From contig OW121743.1 in NCBI GenBank assembly GCA_933228675.1, forward strand, positions 53,238,328 through 53,302,327: a stretch of 64,000 bases of DNA, in the 5' to 3' direction. Shown piece after piece: positions 32,048 through 44,224 of this stretch. How positions within the stretch are numbered: the stretch's first letter is position 1; each line of letters begins with the position of its first letter. Source of the stretch: Stomorhina lunata. Its lineage: Eukaryota > Arthropoda > Insecta > Diptera > Rhiniidae. Under the pieces are notes generated by a model. It saw only the letters and a program-made list of their open reading frames with translations, did no database searches and was not told the origin of the DNA. The translations under genes were made by a program, and so were the position numbers.

Positions 32048-35000
32048 TAAAAAATTTTTCGTTAAAAAAATTTTTCTATAGAAAATTTTTCAATAAAAAA
32101 TTTTTCTATAGAAAATTTTTCGATAAAAAAATTTTTCTATAGAAAATTTTTCGTTAAAAAAATTTTTCTATAGAAAATTTTTCGTTAAAAAAATTTTTCT
32201 ATAGAAAATTTTTCGTTAAAAAAATTTTTCTATAGAAAATTTTTCGTTAAAAAAATTTTTCTATAGAAAATTTTTCGTTAAAAAAATTTTTCTATAGAAA
32301 ATTTTTCGTTAAAAAAATTTTTCTATAGAAAATTTTTCGTTAAAAAAATTTTTCTATAGAAAATTTTTCGTTAAAAAAATTTTTCTATAGAAAATTTTTC
32401 GTTAAAAAAATTTTTCTATAGAAAATTTTTCGTTAAAAAAATTTTTCTATAGAAAATTTTTCGTTAAAAAAATTTTTCTATAGAAAATTTTTCGTTAAAA
32501 AAATTTTTCTATAGAAAATTTTTCGTTAAAAAAATTTTTCTTTAGACAATTTTTCGTTAAAAAATTTTTTCTATAGAAAATTTTTCGTTAAAAAAATTTT
32601 CTATAGAAAATTTTTCGTTAAAAAAATTTTCTATAGAAAATTTTTCGTTAAAAAAATTTTCTATAGAAAATTTTTCTTTAAAAAAATTTATCTATAGAAA
32701 ATTTTTCGTTAAAAAAATTTTTCTATAGAAAATTTTTCGTTAAAAAAATTTTTCTATAGAAAATTTTTCGTTAAAAAAATTTTTCGTTAAAAAAATTTTT
32801 CTATAGAAAATTTTTCTATAGAAAATTTTTCGTTAAAAAAATTTTTCTATAGAAAATTTTTCGTTAAAAAAATTTTTCTATAGAAAATTTTTCGTTAAAA
32901 AAATTTTTCTATAGAAAATTTTTCGTTAAAAAAATTTTTCTATAGAAAATTTTTCATTAAAAAAATTTTTCTATAGAAAATATTTCGTTAAAAAAATTTT
33001 TCTATAGAAAATTTTTCGTTAAAAAAATTTTTCTATAGAAAATTTTTCGTTAAAAAAATTTTTCTGTAGAAAATTTTTCGTTAAAAAAATTTTTCTGTAG
33101 AAAATTTTTCGTTAAAAAAATTTTTCTATAGAAAATTTTTCGTTAAAAAAAACTCTTCTATAGAAAATTTTTCGTTAAAAAAAAACTCTTCTATAGAAAA
33201 TTTTTCGTTAAAAAAAACTCTTCTATAGAAAATTTTTCGTTAAAAAAAAATCTTCTATAGAAAATTTTTCGTTAAAAAAATTTTTCTATAGAAAATTTTT
33301 CGTTAAAAAAATTTTTCTATAGAAAATTTTTCGTTAAAAAAATTTTTCTATAGAAAATTTTTCGTTAAAAAAATTTTTCTATAGAAAATTTTTCGTTAAA
33401 AAAATTTTTCTATAGAAAATTTTTCGTTAAAAAAAATTTTCTATAGAAAATTTTTCGTTAAAAAAAAATTTCCATAGACAATTTTTCGTTAAAAAAAAAA
33501 TTTCTATAGACAATTTTTCGTTAAAAAAATTTTTCTATAGGAAATTTTTCGTTAAAAAATCTTTCTATAGAAAATTTTTCGCTTAAAAAAAATTTTCTAT
33601 AGAAAATTTTTCGTTAAAAAAATTGTTCTATAGAAAATTTTCGTTAAAAAAAAAATTTCTAAAGAAAATTTTTCGTTAAAAAAAATTTTCTAAAGAAAAT
33701 TTTTCGTTAAAAAAAATTTTCTATAGAAAATTTTTCGTTAAAAAAATTTTTCTATAGAAAATTTTTCGTTAAAAAAATTTTTCTATAGAAAATTTTTCGT
33801 TAAAAAAATTTTTCTATAAAAAATTTTTCATTAAAAAATTTTTCTATAGAAAATATTTCGTTAAAAAAATTTTTCTATAGAAAATTTTTCGTTAAAAAAA
33901 TTTTTCTATAGAAAATTTTTCGTTAAAAAAATTTTTCTGTAGAAAATTTTTCGTTAAAAAAATTTTTCTATAGAAAATTTTTCGTTAAAAAAAACTCTTC
34001 TATAGAAAATTTTTCGTTAAAAAAATTTTTCTATAGAAAATTTTTCGTTAAAAAAAATTTTTCTATAGAAAATTTTTCATTAAAAAAATTTTTCTATAGA
34101 AAATTTTTCGTTAAAAAAATTTTTCTATAGAAAATTTTTCGTTAAAAAAATTTTTCTATAGAAAATTTTTCGTTAAAAAAATTTTTCTATAGAAAATGTT
34201 TCGTTAAAAAAATTTTTCTATAGAAAATTTTTCGTTAAAAAAATTTTTCTATAGAAAATTTTTCGTTAAAAAAAATTTTTCTATAGAAAATTTTTCATTA
34301 AAAAAATTTTTCTATAGAAAATTTTTCGTTAAAAAAAACTCTTCTATAGAAAATTTTTCGTTAAAAAAAAACTCTTCTATAGAAAATTTTTCGTTAAAAA
34401 AAAACTCTTCTATAGAAAATTTTTCGTTAAAAAAAAATCTTCTATAGAAAATTTTTCGTTAAAAAAATTTTTCTATAGAAAATTTTTCGTTAAAAAAATT
34501 TTTCTATAGAAAATTTTTCGTTAAAAAAATTTTTCTATAGAAAATTTTTCGTTAAAAAAATTTTTCTATAGAAAATTTTTCGTTAAAAAATTTTTCTATA
34601 GAAAATTTTTCGTTAAAAAAATTTTTCTATAGAAAATTTTTCATTAAAAAAATTTTTCTATAGAAAATATTTCGTTAAAAAAATTTTTCTATAGAAAATT
34701 TTTCGTTAAAAAAATTTTTCTATAGAAAATTTTTCGTTAAAAAAATTTTTCTGTAGAAAATTTTTCGTTAAAAAAATTTTTCCATAGAAAATTTTTCGTT
34801 AAAAAAAACTCTTCTATAGAAAATTTTTCGTTAAAAAAAAACTCTTCTATAGAAAATTTTTCGTTAAAAAAAACTCTTCTATAGAAAATTTTTCGTTAAA
34901 AAAAATCTTCTATAGAAAATTTTTCGTTAAAAAAATTTTTCTATAGAAAATTTTTCGTTAAAAAAATTTTTCTATAGAAAATTTTTCGTTAAAAAAAATT

Positions 35001-37168
35001 TTTCTATAGAAAATTTTTCATTAAAAAAATTTTTCTATAGAAAATTTTTCGTTAAAAAAATTTTTCTATAGAAAATTTTTCGTTAAAAAAATTTTTCTAT
35101 AGAAAATTTTTCGTTAAAAAAATTTTTCTATAGAAAATGTTTCGTTAAAAAAATTTTTCTATAGAAAATTTTTCGTTAAAAAAATTTTTCTATAGAAAAT
35201 TTTTCGTTAAAAAAATTTTTCTATAGAAAATTTTTCTTTAAAAAAATTTTTCTATAGAAAATTTTTCGTTAAAAAAATTTTTCTATAGAAAATGTTTCGT
35301 TAAAAAAATTTTTCTATAGAAAATTTTTCGTTAAAAAAATTTTTCTATAGAAAATTTTTCATTAAAAAAATTTTTCTATAGAAAATTTTTCGTTAAAAAA
35401 ATTTTTCTATAGAAAATTTTTCGTTAAAAAAAATTTTCTATAGAAAATTTTTCGTTAAAAAAATTTTTCTATAGAAAATTTTTCGTTAAAAAAATTTTTC
35501 TATAGAATATTTTTCGTTAAAAAAATTTTTCTATAGAAAATTTTTCGTTAAAAAAATTTTTCTATAGAAAATTTTTCGTTAAAAAAATTTTTCTATAGAA
35601 AATTTTTCGTTAAAAAAATTTTTCTATAGAAAATTTTTCGTTAAAAAAATTTTTCTATAGAAAATGTTTCGTTAAAAAAATTTTTCTATAGAAAATTTTT
35701 CGTTAAAAAAATTTTTCTATAGAAAATTTTTCGTTAAAAAAAATTTTTCTATAGAAAATTTTTCATTAAAAAAATTTTTCTATAGAAAATTTTTCGTTAA
35801 AAAAATTTTCTATAGAAAATTTTTCGTTAAAAAATTTTTCTATAGAAAATTTTTCGTTAAAAAATTTTTCTATAGAAAATTTTTCGTTAAAAAATTTTTC
35901 TATAGAAAATTTTTCGTTAAAAAATTTTTCTATAGAAAATTTTTCGTTAAAAAATTTTTCTATAGAAAATTTTTCGTTAAAAAATTTTTCTATAGAAAAT
36001 TTTTCGTTAAAAAAATGTTTCTATAGAAAATTTTTCGTTAAAAAAATGTTTCTATAGAAAATTTTTCGTTAAAAAAAATTTTCTATAGAAAACTTTTCGT
36101 TAAAAAAATTTTTCTAAAGAAAATTTTTCGTTAAAAAAATTTTTCTATAGAAAATTTTTCGTTAAAAAAATTTTTCGATAGAAAATTTTTCGTTAAAAAA
36201 ATTTTTCGATAGAAAATTTTTCGTTAAAAAATTTTTCTATAGGAAATTTTTCATTAAAAAATCTTTCTATAGAAAATTTTTCGTTAAAAAATCTTTCTAT
36301 AGAAAATTTTTCGTTAAAAAATCTTTCTATAGAAAATTTTTCGTTAAAAAAAATTTTCGATAGAAAATTTTTCGTTAAAAAAATTTTTCTATAGAAAATT
36401 TTTCGTTAAAAAATTTTTTCTATAGAAAATTTTTCGTTAAAAAATTTTTTCTATATAAAATTTTTCATTAAAAAATTTTTTCTATATAAAATTTTTCATT
36501 AAAATATTTTTTCTATAGAAAAGTTTTCATTAGAAAAAATTTTCTATAGAAAATTTTTCGTTAAACAAATTTTTCTATAGAAAATTTTTCGTTAAAAAAA
36601 TTTTTCTATAGAAAATTTGTCGTTAAAAAAAGTTTTCTATAAAAAATTTTTAGTTAAAAAAGTTTTTCTATAGAAAATTTTTATTTAAAAAAATTTTTCG
36701 GAAGAAAATTTTTCATTAAAAAATTTTTCTATAGGAAATTTTTCATTAAAAAATTTTTCTATAGAAAATTTTTCATTAAAAAAATTTCTATAGATAATTT
36801 TTAGTTAAAAAAATTTTTCTATAGAAAATTTTTCGTTAAAAAATTTGTTCTATAGAAATTTTTCGTTAAAAAAATTGTTCTATAGAAAATTTTTCGTTAA
36901 AAAAAAATTTTCTATAGAAAATTTTTCGTTAAAAAAAAAATTTTCTATAGAAAATTTTTCGTTAAAAAAAAATTTTCTATAGAAAATTTTTCGTTAAAAA
37001 AAAATTTTCTATAGAAAATTTTTCGTTAAAAAAAAATTTTCTATAGAAAATTTTTCGTTAAAAAAAATTTTCTATAGAAAATTTTTCGTTAAAAAAAAAA
37101 TTTTCTATAGAAAATTTTTCGTTAAAAAAAAAATTTTCTATAGAAAATTTTTCGTTAAAAAAAAATTT
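32048..37168 (+). repeat. 31-bp palindromic minisatellite with higher-order structure
   Basis: Units read CTATAGAAAATTTTTCGTT then AAAAAAATTTTT, about 165 units. They differ from the 10.4-15.4 kb units in moving one A/T across the palindrome arm. Variants are clustered and recur in the same order: TTTTTCATT plus AAAATATTTCG near 32955, 33829 and 34642; ACTCTTCTATAG triplets near 33155-33225, 34330-34410 and 34808-34880; AAAATGTTTCG near 34196, 35138, 35292 and 35664. A homogeneous shortened block lies at about 35800-36000. The right end has longer A runs. Confidence 0.96.
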
Positions 37169-37710
37169 TACTTAGAGGTTGTAATAAATATAAGCATTTT
37201 AAGCCCTCAAGATATTTTTCATTGATTTATTTTATAGGATTTTTGTTTTAATAAAATCAACTTTATAAATTACTTTTACTTCTTATGTTTAATGCAATTG
37301 GAGTTATAAGCACTAAAATGGCAACATTTCATAAAAAAATTTTTTTAACGAAAAATTTTAACGAAAAATTTTCTATACAAAATTTTTTTTCAACGAAAAA
37401 TTTTCTATACAAAATTTTTTTTAACGAAAAATGTTCTATACAAAATTTTTTTTAACGAAAAATTTTCTATACAAAATTTTTTTTTAACGAAAAATTTTCT
37501 ATAGAAAATTTTTTTTAACGAAAAATTTTCTATAGAAAATTTTTTTATGAAATGTTGCCATTTTAGTGCTTATAACTCCAATAGCATTAAACATAAGAAG
37601 TAAAAGTAATTTATAAAGTTGATTTTATTAAAACAAAAATCCAATAAAATAAATCAATGAAAAATATCTTGAGGGCTTAAAATGCTTATATTTATTACAA
37701 CCTCTAAGTA
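37169..37710. repeat. Inverted duplication at the end of the minisatellite
   Basis: Arms 37169-37343 and 37536-37710 are near-perfect inverted copies of about 175 bp. The left reads TACTTAGAGGTTGTAATAAA ... AAATGGCAACATTTCAT; the right is its complement, ATGAAATGTTGCCATTT ... CTCTAAGTA. The 192-bp loop is a minus-oriented stretch of the same minisatellite, some units with CTATACAAAA instead of CTATAGAAAA. Confidence 0.95.
37344..37535 (-). repeat. Short minisatellite block in the loop of the inverted duplication
   Basis: Five or six units of TTTTTTAACGAAAAATTTTC with CTATACAAAA/CTATAGAAAA, opposite in orientation to the 32-37 kb array that abuts the left arm. Confidence 0.92.
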
Positions 37711-38735
37711 TTAGACAGAAAATTACAAATTTCACATATAAAAAAATACTCATTTAAGTTGTAAAACAACAATTTCCAAAATATAAAGAACAAAGTATCC
37801 ATTTTTGTTATAACACCACTACCATCATTCGCATAATCATTCAATAAAATCTTAACACCAAATGTTGCCAATTATTGCCAGCTCCTTATTTCCTCTAACG
37901 CCTGCTCCCACCCCCTCGTAATAATGATTTCGCTTCAATAAAATGAAAACAAGTGATAAGAAGAGATAATCAAGTTTTCTTTGATTTCTTTTATTTATTT
38001 CGGTTAAATCTAAATTTGATTTTAACTTTGATTTATCCGAATAAAAATAAAACAAAAGGAAATTTTCATTTCTTCTACAGCTCAAGGCATTTTCAGCAGA
38101 AATTTCTTCCTTATTTAGAAGTTCACGTTTCTTTTAAGTTTGAGAAATAATTTAAAAGTAACTGAAATTTAAGCAAACAAATCTTAAGTTCATTTTGTGG
38201 TTTAGAGGATGAAAAATAAAAGGAATTTTTCGTTTAAAGCGAAAACTGCAGGTGGTGGAAGTGGCAAAATGCTTTACACTTTTCTGAAGGCGAACAAACA
38301 ATTTTTCTTTGTCTTTTTGCTATTTTTCTTTCTAAAACAAACAATTGTATGGATCTATGTAGGAGTGTGGAAATTGCGGTCTGGCTGGGGCTTTAGGTTG
38401 AGAGAATGTGTCGGCATGAACCCACATATGACATTCACGAAAGTGTTTATGGTATCATCAGCAAGAGTGATAGTTTGAATCCAGGGTTGGAAGTACAATA
38501 TTGCCCAGACTAGCAAAACTATATAAACTCTTCTATTTCTGTATAAGACTCCACGATATCTGATAAAATTTAAGACTCTGAAGAGCCAGGAATCTGACTT
38601 TTCTTTTAATCTGATATGACTCTTTAGACTCTGGTATACGACTTCAAAGAGCACTATATCAAATCTTAACAGAGTCCGAGTAAAAGGCTGTATAGAAGCT
38701 GAGTAAAAGATCCAATAGAAGATGGGAAAAAGGCT
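37711..38735. other. Single-copy DNA with unsupported short frames
   Basis: Overlapping frames of 65-99 codons occur on both strands (for example 38209-38478 plus, 38355-38654 minus). None has a recognisable domain, start context or neighbour, and each overlaps another. I would not annotate a gene. A region near 38660-38735 (GTAAAAGGCTGTATAGAAGC, AAGATCCAATAGAAG) leads into the 12-bp array. Confidence 0.4.
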
Positions 38736-39115
38736 TTATGATATAGACTTACACATAGACATAGACTAAGACATATACTACGATATAGACTAAGACATAG
38801 ACTAAGACATAGACTAAGACATAAACTAAGACATAGACTAAGATACAGACTAAGACATAAACCAAAACATAGCCTAAGACATAGACTAAGACATAGACTA
38901 AGACATAGACTAAGACATAGACTAAGACATAGACTAAGACATAGACTAAGACATAGACTAAGACATAGACTAAGACATAGACTAAGACATAGACTAAGAC
39001 ATAGACTAAGACATAGACTAAGACATAGACTAAGATATAGACTAAGACATAGACTAAGACATAGACTAAGACATAGACTCAGACATAGACTAAGCCATAG
39101 ACTAAGGCTGAGATA
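38736..39115 (+). repeat. 12-bp tandem array, GACATAGACTAA
   Basis: About 30 units. The centre (38873-39080) is almost perfect and the edges show ACATATACTACG, GACATAAACTAA and GATACAGACTAA variants. The unit is four codons long but stops (TAG, TAA) occur in every frame. The same motif appears inverted as a short relic near 42985-43078. Confidence 0.95.
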
Positions 39116-39127
39116 TAAATTAAGACA

Positions 39128-41357
39128 TCGACTATATAGAAAATTTTCGGTGTTAAAATGATTGATTTTAAATTTTATATAGAAATTTTTCGATGTTAAA
39201 ATTTTATATAAAAAATTTTTGATGTTAAAATATTCTATAGAAACTCTTCGATGTTAAAATTTTAGATCGAAAATTTTCAGTGTTTAAATTTTATATAGAA
39301 AATTTTCGATGTTTAAATTATAAATAGAAAATTTTCGATGTTTAAATTGTATATAGAAAATTTTCGATGTTAAAATTTTATATAGAAAATTTTCGATGTT
39401 AAAATTTTATACAGAAAATTTTCGATGTTAAAATTTTATAAAGAAAATTTTCGATGTTATAATTTCATATAGAAAATTTTCGATATTAAAATTAATTATT
39501 ATTATAAAAATATCTAAAATTTTCGATGTAAAAATTTTATATCGAAATTTTTCGATGTTTAAATTTTATATAGAAAATTTTCGATGTTCAAATTATAAAT
39601 AGAAAATTTTCGATGTTGAAATTTTATATAGAAAATTTTCGATGTTAAAATTTTATATAGAAAATTTTCGATGTTAAAATTTTATATAGAAAATTTCGAT
39701 GTTTAAATTTTATATAGAAAATTTTCGATGCTAAAATTTTATATAGAAAATTTTCGATGTTAAAATTTTATATAAAAAATATTCGATGTTTACATTTTAT
39801 ATAGAAAATTTTCGATGCTAAAATTTTATATAGAAAATTTTCGATGCTAAAATTGTATATAGAAAATGATCGATGTTTAAATTTTATATAGAAAACTTTC
39901 GATGTTTAAATTTTATATAGAAAACTTTCGATATTTAAATTTTATATATAAAACTTTTGATGTTTAAATTTTATATAGAAAACTTTCGATGTTTAAATTC
40001 TATATAGAAAATTTTAGATGTTTAAATTTTATATAGAAAATTTTAGATGTTTAAATTTTATATAGAAAATTTTCAAGGTGAAAATTTTATATAGAAAATT
40101 TTCGATGTTAAAATTTTCTATAGAAAATTTTCGATGTTAAAATTTTCTATAGAAAATTTTCGATGTTAAAATTTTATATAGAAAATTTTCGATGTTAAAA
40201 TTTTCTATAGAAAATTTTCGATGTTAAAATTTTCTATAGAAAATTTTCAATGTTAAAATTTTCTATAGAAAATTTTCAATGTTAAAATTTTCTATAGAAA
40301 ATTTTCAATGTTAAAATTTTCTATAGAAAATTTTCGATGTTAAAATTTTCTATAGAAAATTTTCGATGTTAAAATTTTCTATAGAAAATTTTCGATGTTA
40401 AAATTTTCTATAGAAAATTTTCGATGTTAAAATTTTCTATAGAAAATTTTCGATGTTAAAATTTTCTATAGAAAATTTTCGATGTTAAAATTTTCTATAG
40501 AAAATTTTCGATGTTAAAATTTTCTATAGAAAATTTTCGATGCATAAATTTTATATAGAACATTTTCGATGTTTAAATTTTATATAGAACATTTTCGATG
40601 TTTAAATTTTATATAGAACATTTTCGATGTTTAAATTTTATATAGAACATTTTCGATGTTTAAATTTTATATCGAAAATTTTCGATGTTTAAATTTTATA
40701 TCGAAAATTTTCGATGTTTAAATTTTATATCGAAAATTTTCGATGTTTAAATTTTATATCGAAAATTTTCGATGTTTAAATTTTATATCGAAAATTTTCG
40801 ATGCTTAAATTTTATATAGAAAATTTTCGATGTTTAAATTTTATATAGAAAATTTTCGATGTTTAAATATTATATAGAAAATTTACGATGTTTAAATTTT
40901 ATATAGAAAATTTTCGATGTTAAAATTTTATATAGAAAATTTTCGATGTTTAAATTTTATATAGAAAATTGTCGATGTTTAGATTTTATATAGAAAATTT
41001 TTGATGTTTAAATTTTATATAGAAAATTTTCGATGTTTAAATTTTATACAGAAAATTTTCGATGTTTAAATTTTATACAGAAAATTTTCGATGTTAAAAT
41101 TTTATATAGAAAATTTTCGATGTTTAAATTTTATATAGAAAATTTTCGATGTTTAAATTTTATATAGAAAATTTTCGATGTTTAAATTTTATATAGAAAA
41201 TTTTCGATGTTTAAATTTTATATAGAAAATTTTCGATGTTTAAATTTTATATAGAAAATTTTCGATGTTTAAATTTTATATCGAAAATTTTCGATGTTTA
41301 AATTTTATATAGAAAATTTTATATAGAAAATTTTCGATGTTTAAATTTTATATAGAA
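39128..41357 (+). repeat. 29-bp minisatellite, TATATAGAAAATTTTCGATG type
   Basis: Units read TATATAGAAAATTTTCGATG then TTTAAATTT or TTAAAATTT, period 29. Sub-blocks are visible: CTATAGAAAA with TTAAAATTTT at 40100-40530, TATATAGAACA at 40550-40655, TATATCGAAAA at 40665-40795, and TATATAGAAAA with GTTTAAA at 40800-41340. The GAAAATTTTC core is palindromic. Confidence 0.95.
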
Positions 41358-41365
41358 AACACCTT

Positions 41366-41449
41366 ACAATAAAAAAACACGTTTGACCTTAATGGTGAAG
41401 GGTATCGTATGGTCGGGCTTGTCCGACTATAGCACTTCTTACTTGTTTT
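41366..41449 (+). mobile_element. 3' end fragment of a DINE-like element
   Basis: ACGTTTGACCTTAATGGTG, AAGGGTATCGTATGG, the stem-loop GTCGGGCTTGTCCGAC and CTTACTTGTTTT. It abuts the last 29-bp unit directly, so the rest of the element was lost or replaced by the array. Confidence 0.8.
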
Positions 41450-42984
41450 AGTATAAGACGGTTAATGTTTTTATTAAAAATATCATTATAGTTTAGCTTA
41501 ACTGGGGGTAATGTGGCATAGAAGTTGATTTAAGGCAGTCATTAGTCAGATCGCCTGTGTATAGTACAAGACGTCTTTGTATAAAAACGTCTCACTATTA
41601 GAAAAATCGTCTCCATATAAGACTTCCCAATGCTGTAGGAATCTTTTTCCGCAGCATCAGCTCAAACTATTGTCTTCATAATAGCCAGCGAGTATTTAAT
41701 TATACTACGCAGAGATATGAATAGGGTAAGAAAGAAGGGTTTATAAAAGTTAAGTCCATTTCCGTAATAATTTAGGAAATAAATGTCCGACTTATATTAA
41801 GCGGTATCTCTTAATGGTTTCATTAATTTGTTTTGATGTTAGCTAGAATTTAATATTTGACCTTTATCTTGTTGGCTTTAGTGTAAATTTAACGACATAT
41901 GATTTACGGGTACTTCATGCCTTTTCCAAGACTTTTTCTTGCTATGTTTGTAGTGGTTCTTGTTGGTGGTTTTTCGCAGCTATTGTTTTGTTTAGTTTAA
42001 AATTTTTCGCACAAATTACAGGGGCGTTAGATGAGGGTGTAATGCAGTTTAATCTTCATCTTAAACATCTGGTGGCTTTAATTTCGATTTTTTTTCGAGA
42101 AATTAATTTTGCTTTAATTTTCTTTAAAAATTTAATAGCCAAAGAAAAACATAAAAAAGAAAATAAACTTATTTGAATTGTAAATATACAGAAGAAAAAA
42201 TTGTTTATTTAAACAATTTCATGAATATTCATTCGACACTCATAAATTTTCTATAGCAAAATTGGCAAATATTTAAAATGAAAAAAAGGTGGAAGGAAGG
42301 CTTTGTTGTTTGAACTTAAAAATCAATTAAATTGTTATTAAATGAATCATTCATTGTATTCAAATTTGAAAAAGTTTTTCTAACATTTATTTCTAGCGTA
42401 TAACAATAATATTTTCTCAAGCATGTTCTCGTAATTAAATGTTTTGCCATTTCTTTGTTATTAATGATTTTAATGGGTTTTCTTTCATTCATACTTAATT
42501 TTTTATGTTTTCATTTTACGAACCATAAAAAAAGGGGGCGCGATGGTATCATTATGTTTTAAAAACGTTATGGCAAATGAAATTTAAACGCCGTGGCATC
42601 ATCAAAAGGCAGCAGCAGCTTTGATTTAAAACGTTATATGTAGTCTTTTATTGTTCAAAAAATAGCTTAATACACACGTTTCAATGTAACGTTAGGATCA
42701 TGATTGGAAAGACAGAGCGTAGAGGCTATATTTGTTAAGGGTTCCTTCTAAATGGCATGTGATTTTTATAATCATTGTTAAATTTTTGTTCTTACATCTT
42801 TAAGTCTAAGTGCTTCCATATTTAACTTTCTAAGGACATTTTTTTAGGCATTCAAATTTGGGTTTGAGATGTTATTTTGAATTCAGAAAATTTGTTAAAG
42901 GGATTTAATAACATTATTAAAAATAATAATGTCAAGGGTATTTTAAAGAATAGAAGCTTAAATATGTTTGTTTTCAATTTAGAC
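41450..42984. other. Single-copy-looking A+T-rich DNA
   Basis: No gene or element recognised. A small G+C-rich spot, AAAGGGGGCGCGATGG, lies at 42530. The frames at 41988-42176 and 42877-43059 are low-complexity; the second runs into the 12-bp-motif relic. Confidence 0.4.
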
Positions 42985-43078
42985 CTTGTCATAGACTATG
43001 TCTTAATCTTCATCTGTAGCATTATTTATGTCTTAGTCTATGCCTTAGTCTATATGTAAGTCCATATCTTAGTCTTTA
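42985..43078 (-). repeat. Relic of the 12-bp repeat, inverted
   Basis: CATAGACTATGTCTTAATC, TTATGTCTTAGTCTATGCC, TTAGTCTATATG and ATCTTAGTC are degenerate reverse complements of the GACATAGACTAA unit. They lie immediately before the next 29-bp array, repeating the 12-bp/29-bp pairing seen at 38.7-39.1 kb but with the 12-bp part flipped. Confidence 0.7.
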
Positions 43079-43084
43079 ACAAAT

Positions 43085-44210
43085 TTTCTGAATTAAAATT
43101 TTATATAGAAAATTTTCGATGTTAAAATTTTATATAGAAAATTTTCGTTGTTTAAATTTTATATAGAAAATTTTTAATGTCTAAATATTTGATAAAAATT
43201 TTTCGATGTTAAAATTTTATATAGAAAATTTTCAATGTTAAAATTTTATATAGAAAATTTTCGATGTTAAAATTTTATATAGAAAATTTTCGATGTTAAA
43301 ATTTTATTTAGAAAATTTTCAATGTTAAAATTTTATATAAAAAATTTTCGATGTTAAAATTTTAGATAAAAAATTTAAGGTGTTAAAATTTTATAAAGAA
43401 AATTTTCACTGTTAAAATTTTATATAGAAAATTTTCCATGTTAAAATTTTTTTTTAGGAAATATTCGATGTTTAAATTTTATATAGAAAATTATCGATGT
43501 CAACATTTTTTAGACGAAGTTTTCGATGTTAAAATTGTATATAGAAAATTTTCGGTGTTAAAATTTTATATAGAAAATTTTCGGTGTTAAAATTTTATAT
43601 AGAAACTTTTCGATGTTAAAATTGTATATAGAAAATTTTCGGTGTTAAAATTTTATATAGAAACTTTTCGATGTTAAAATTTTATATAGAAAATTTTCGA
43701 TGTTGAAATTTTATATAGAAAATTTTCGATGTTAAAATTTTTTATAGAAAATTTTCGATGTTAAAATTTTTTATAGAAAATTTTCGATGTTAAAATTTTT
43801 TATAGAAAATTTTCGATGATAAAATTTTTTATAGAAAATTTTCGATGTTAAAATTTTTTATATAAAATATTCGATGTTAAAATTTTATATAGAAAATTTT
43901 CGATGTTAAAATTTTATATAAAAAATGTTCAATGTTAAAATTTTATATAGAAATTTTTCGATGTTTAAGTTTTGTTAAAATTTTATGTAGAAAATTTTCC
44001 ATGTTAAAATTTTAAATAAAAAATTTTCAATGTTAAAATTTTATAAAGAAATTTTTCGATGTTTAAGTTTTATATAGAAAATTTAAGATGTTAAAATTTT
44101 AAATAGAAAATTTTCGATGTTAAAATTTTATATAGAAAATTTTCGATGTTAACTTTTTATACAGAAAATTGTCGATGTTTACATTTTATACAGAAAATTG
44201 TCGATATCAA
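43085..44210 (+). repeat. 29-bp minisatellite, second block, plus orientation
   Basis: Same unit as 39128-41357 (TATATAGAAAATTTTCGATG, TTAAAATTT) but more diverged. Variants include TCGGTG, TTTTTATAGAAAA (43740-43850) and several one-off changes. It ends at GTCGATATCAAATGG near 44200. Confidence 0.93.
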
Positions 44211-44224
44211 ATGGACTAAGATAA

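Noticed and set aside
38209..38654. Overlapping 89- and 99-codon frames on opposite strands as a possible small gene
   Set aside because: No recognisable domain, no support for either strand, and mutual overlap; chance frames are expected here.
38736..39115. Telomere-like or centromere-like status of the 12-bp array
   Set aside because: The unit GACATAGACTAA matches no telomeric motif and the array is only ~380 bp.
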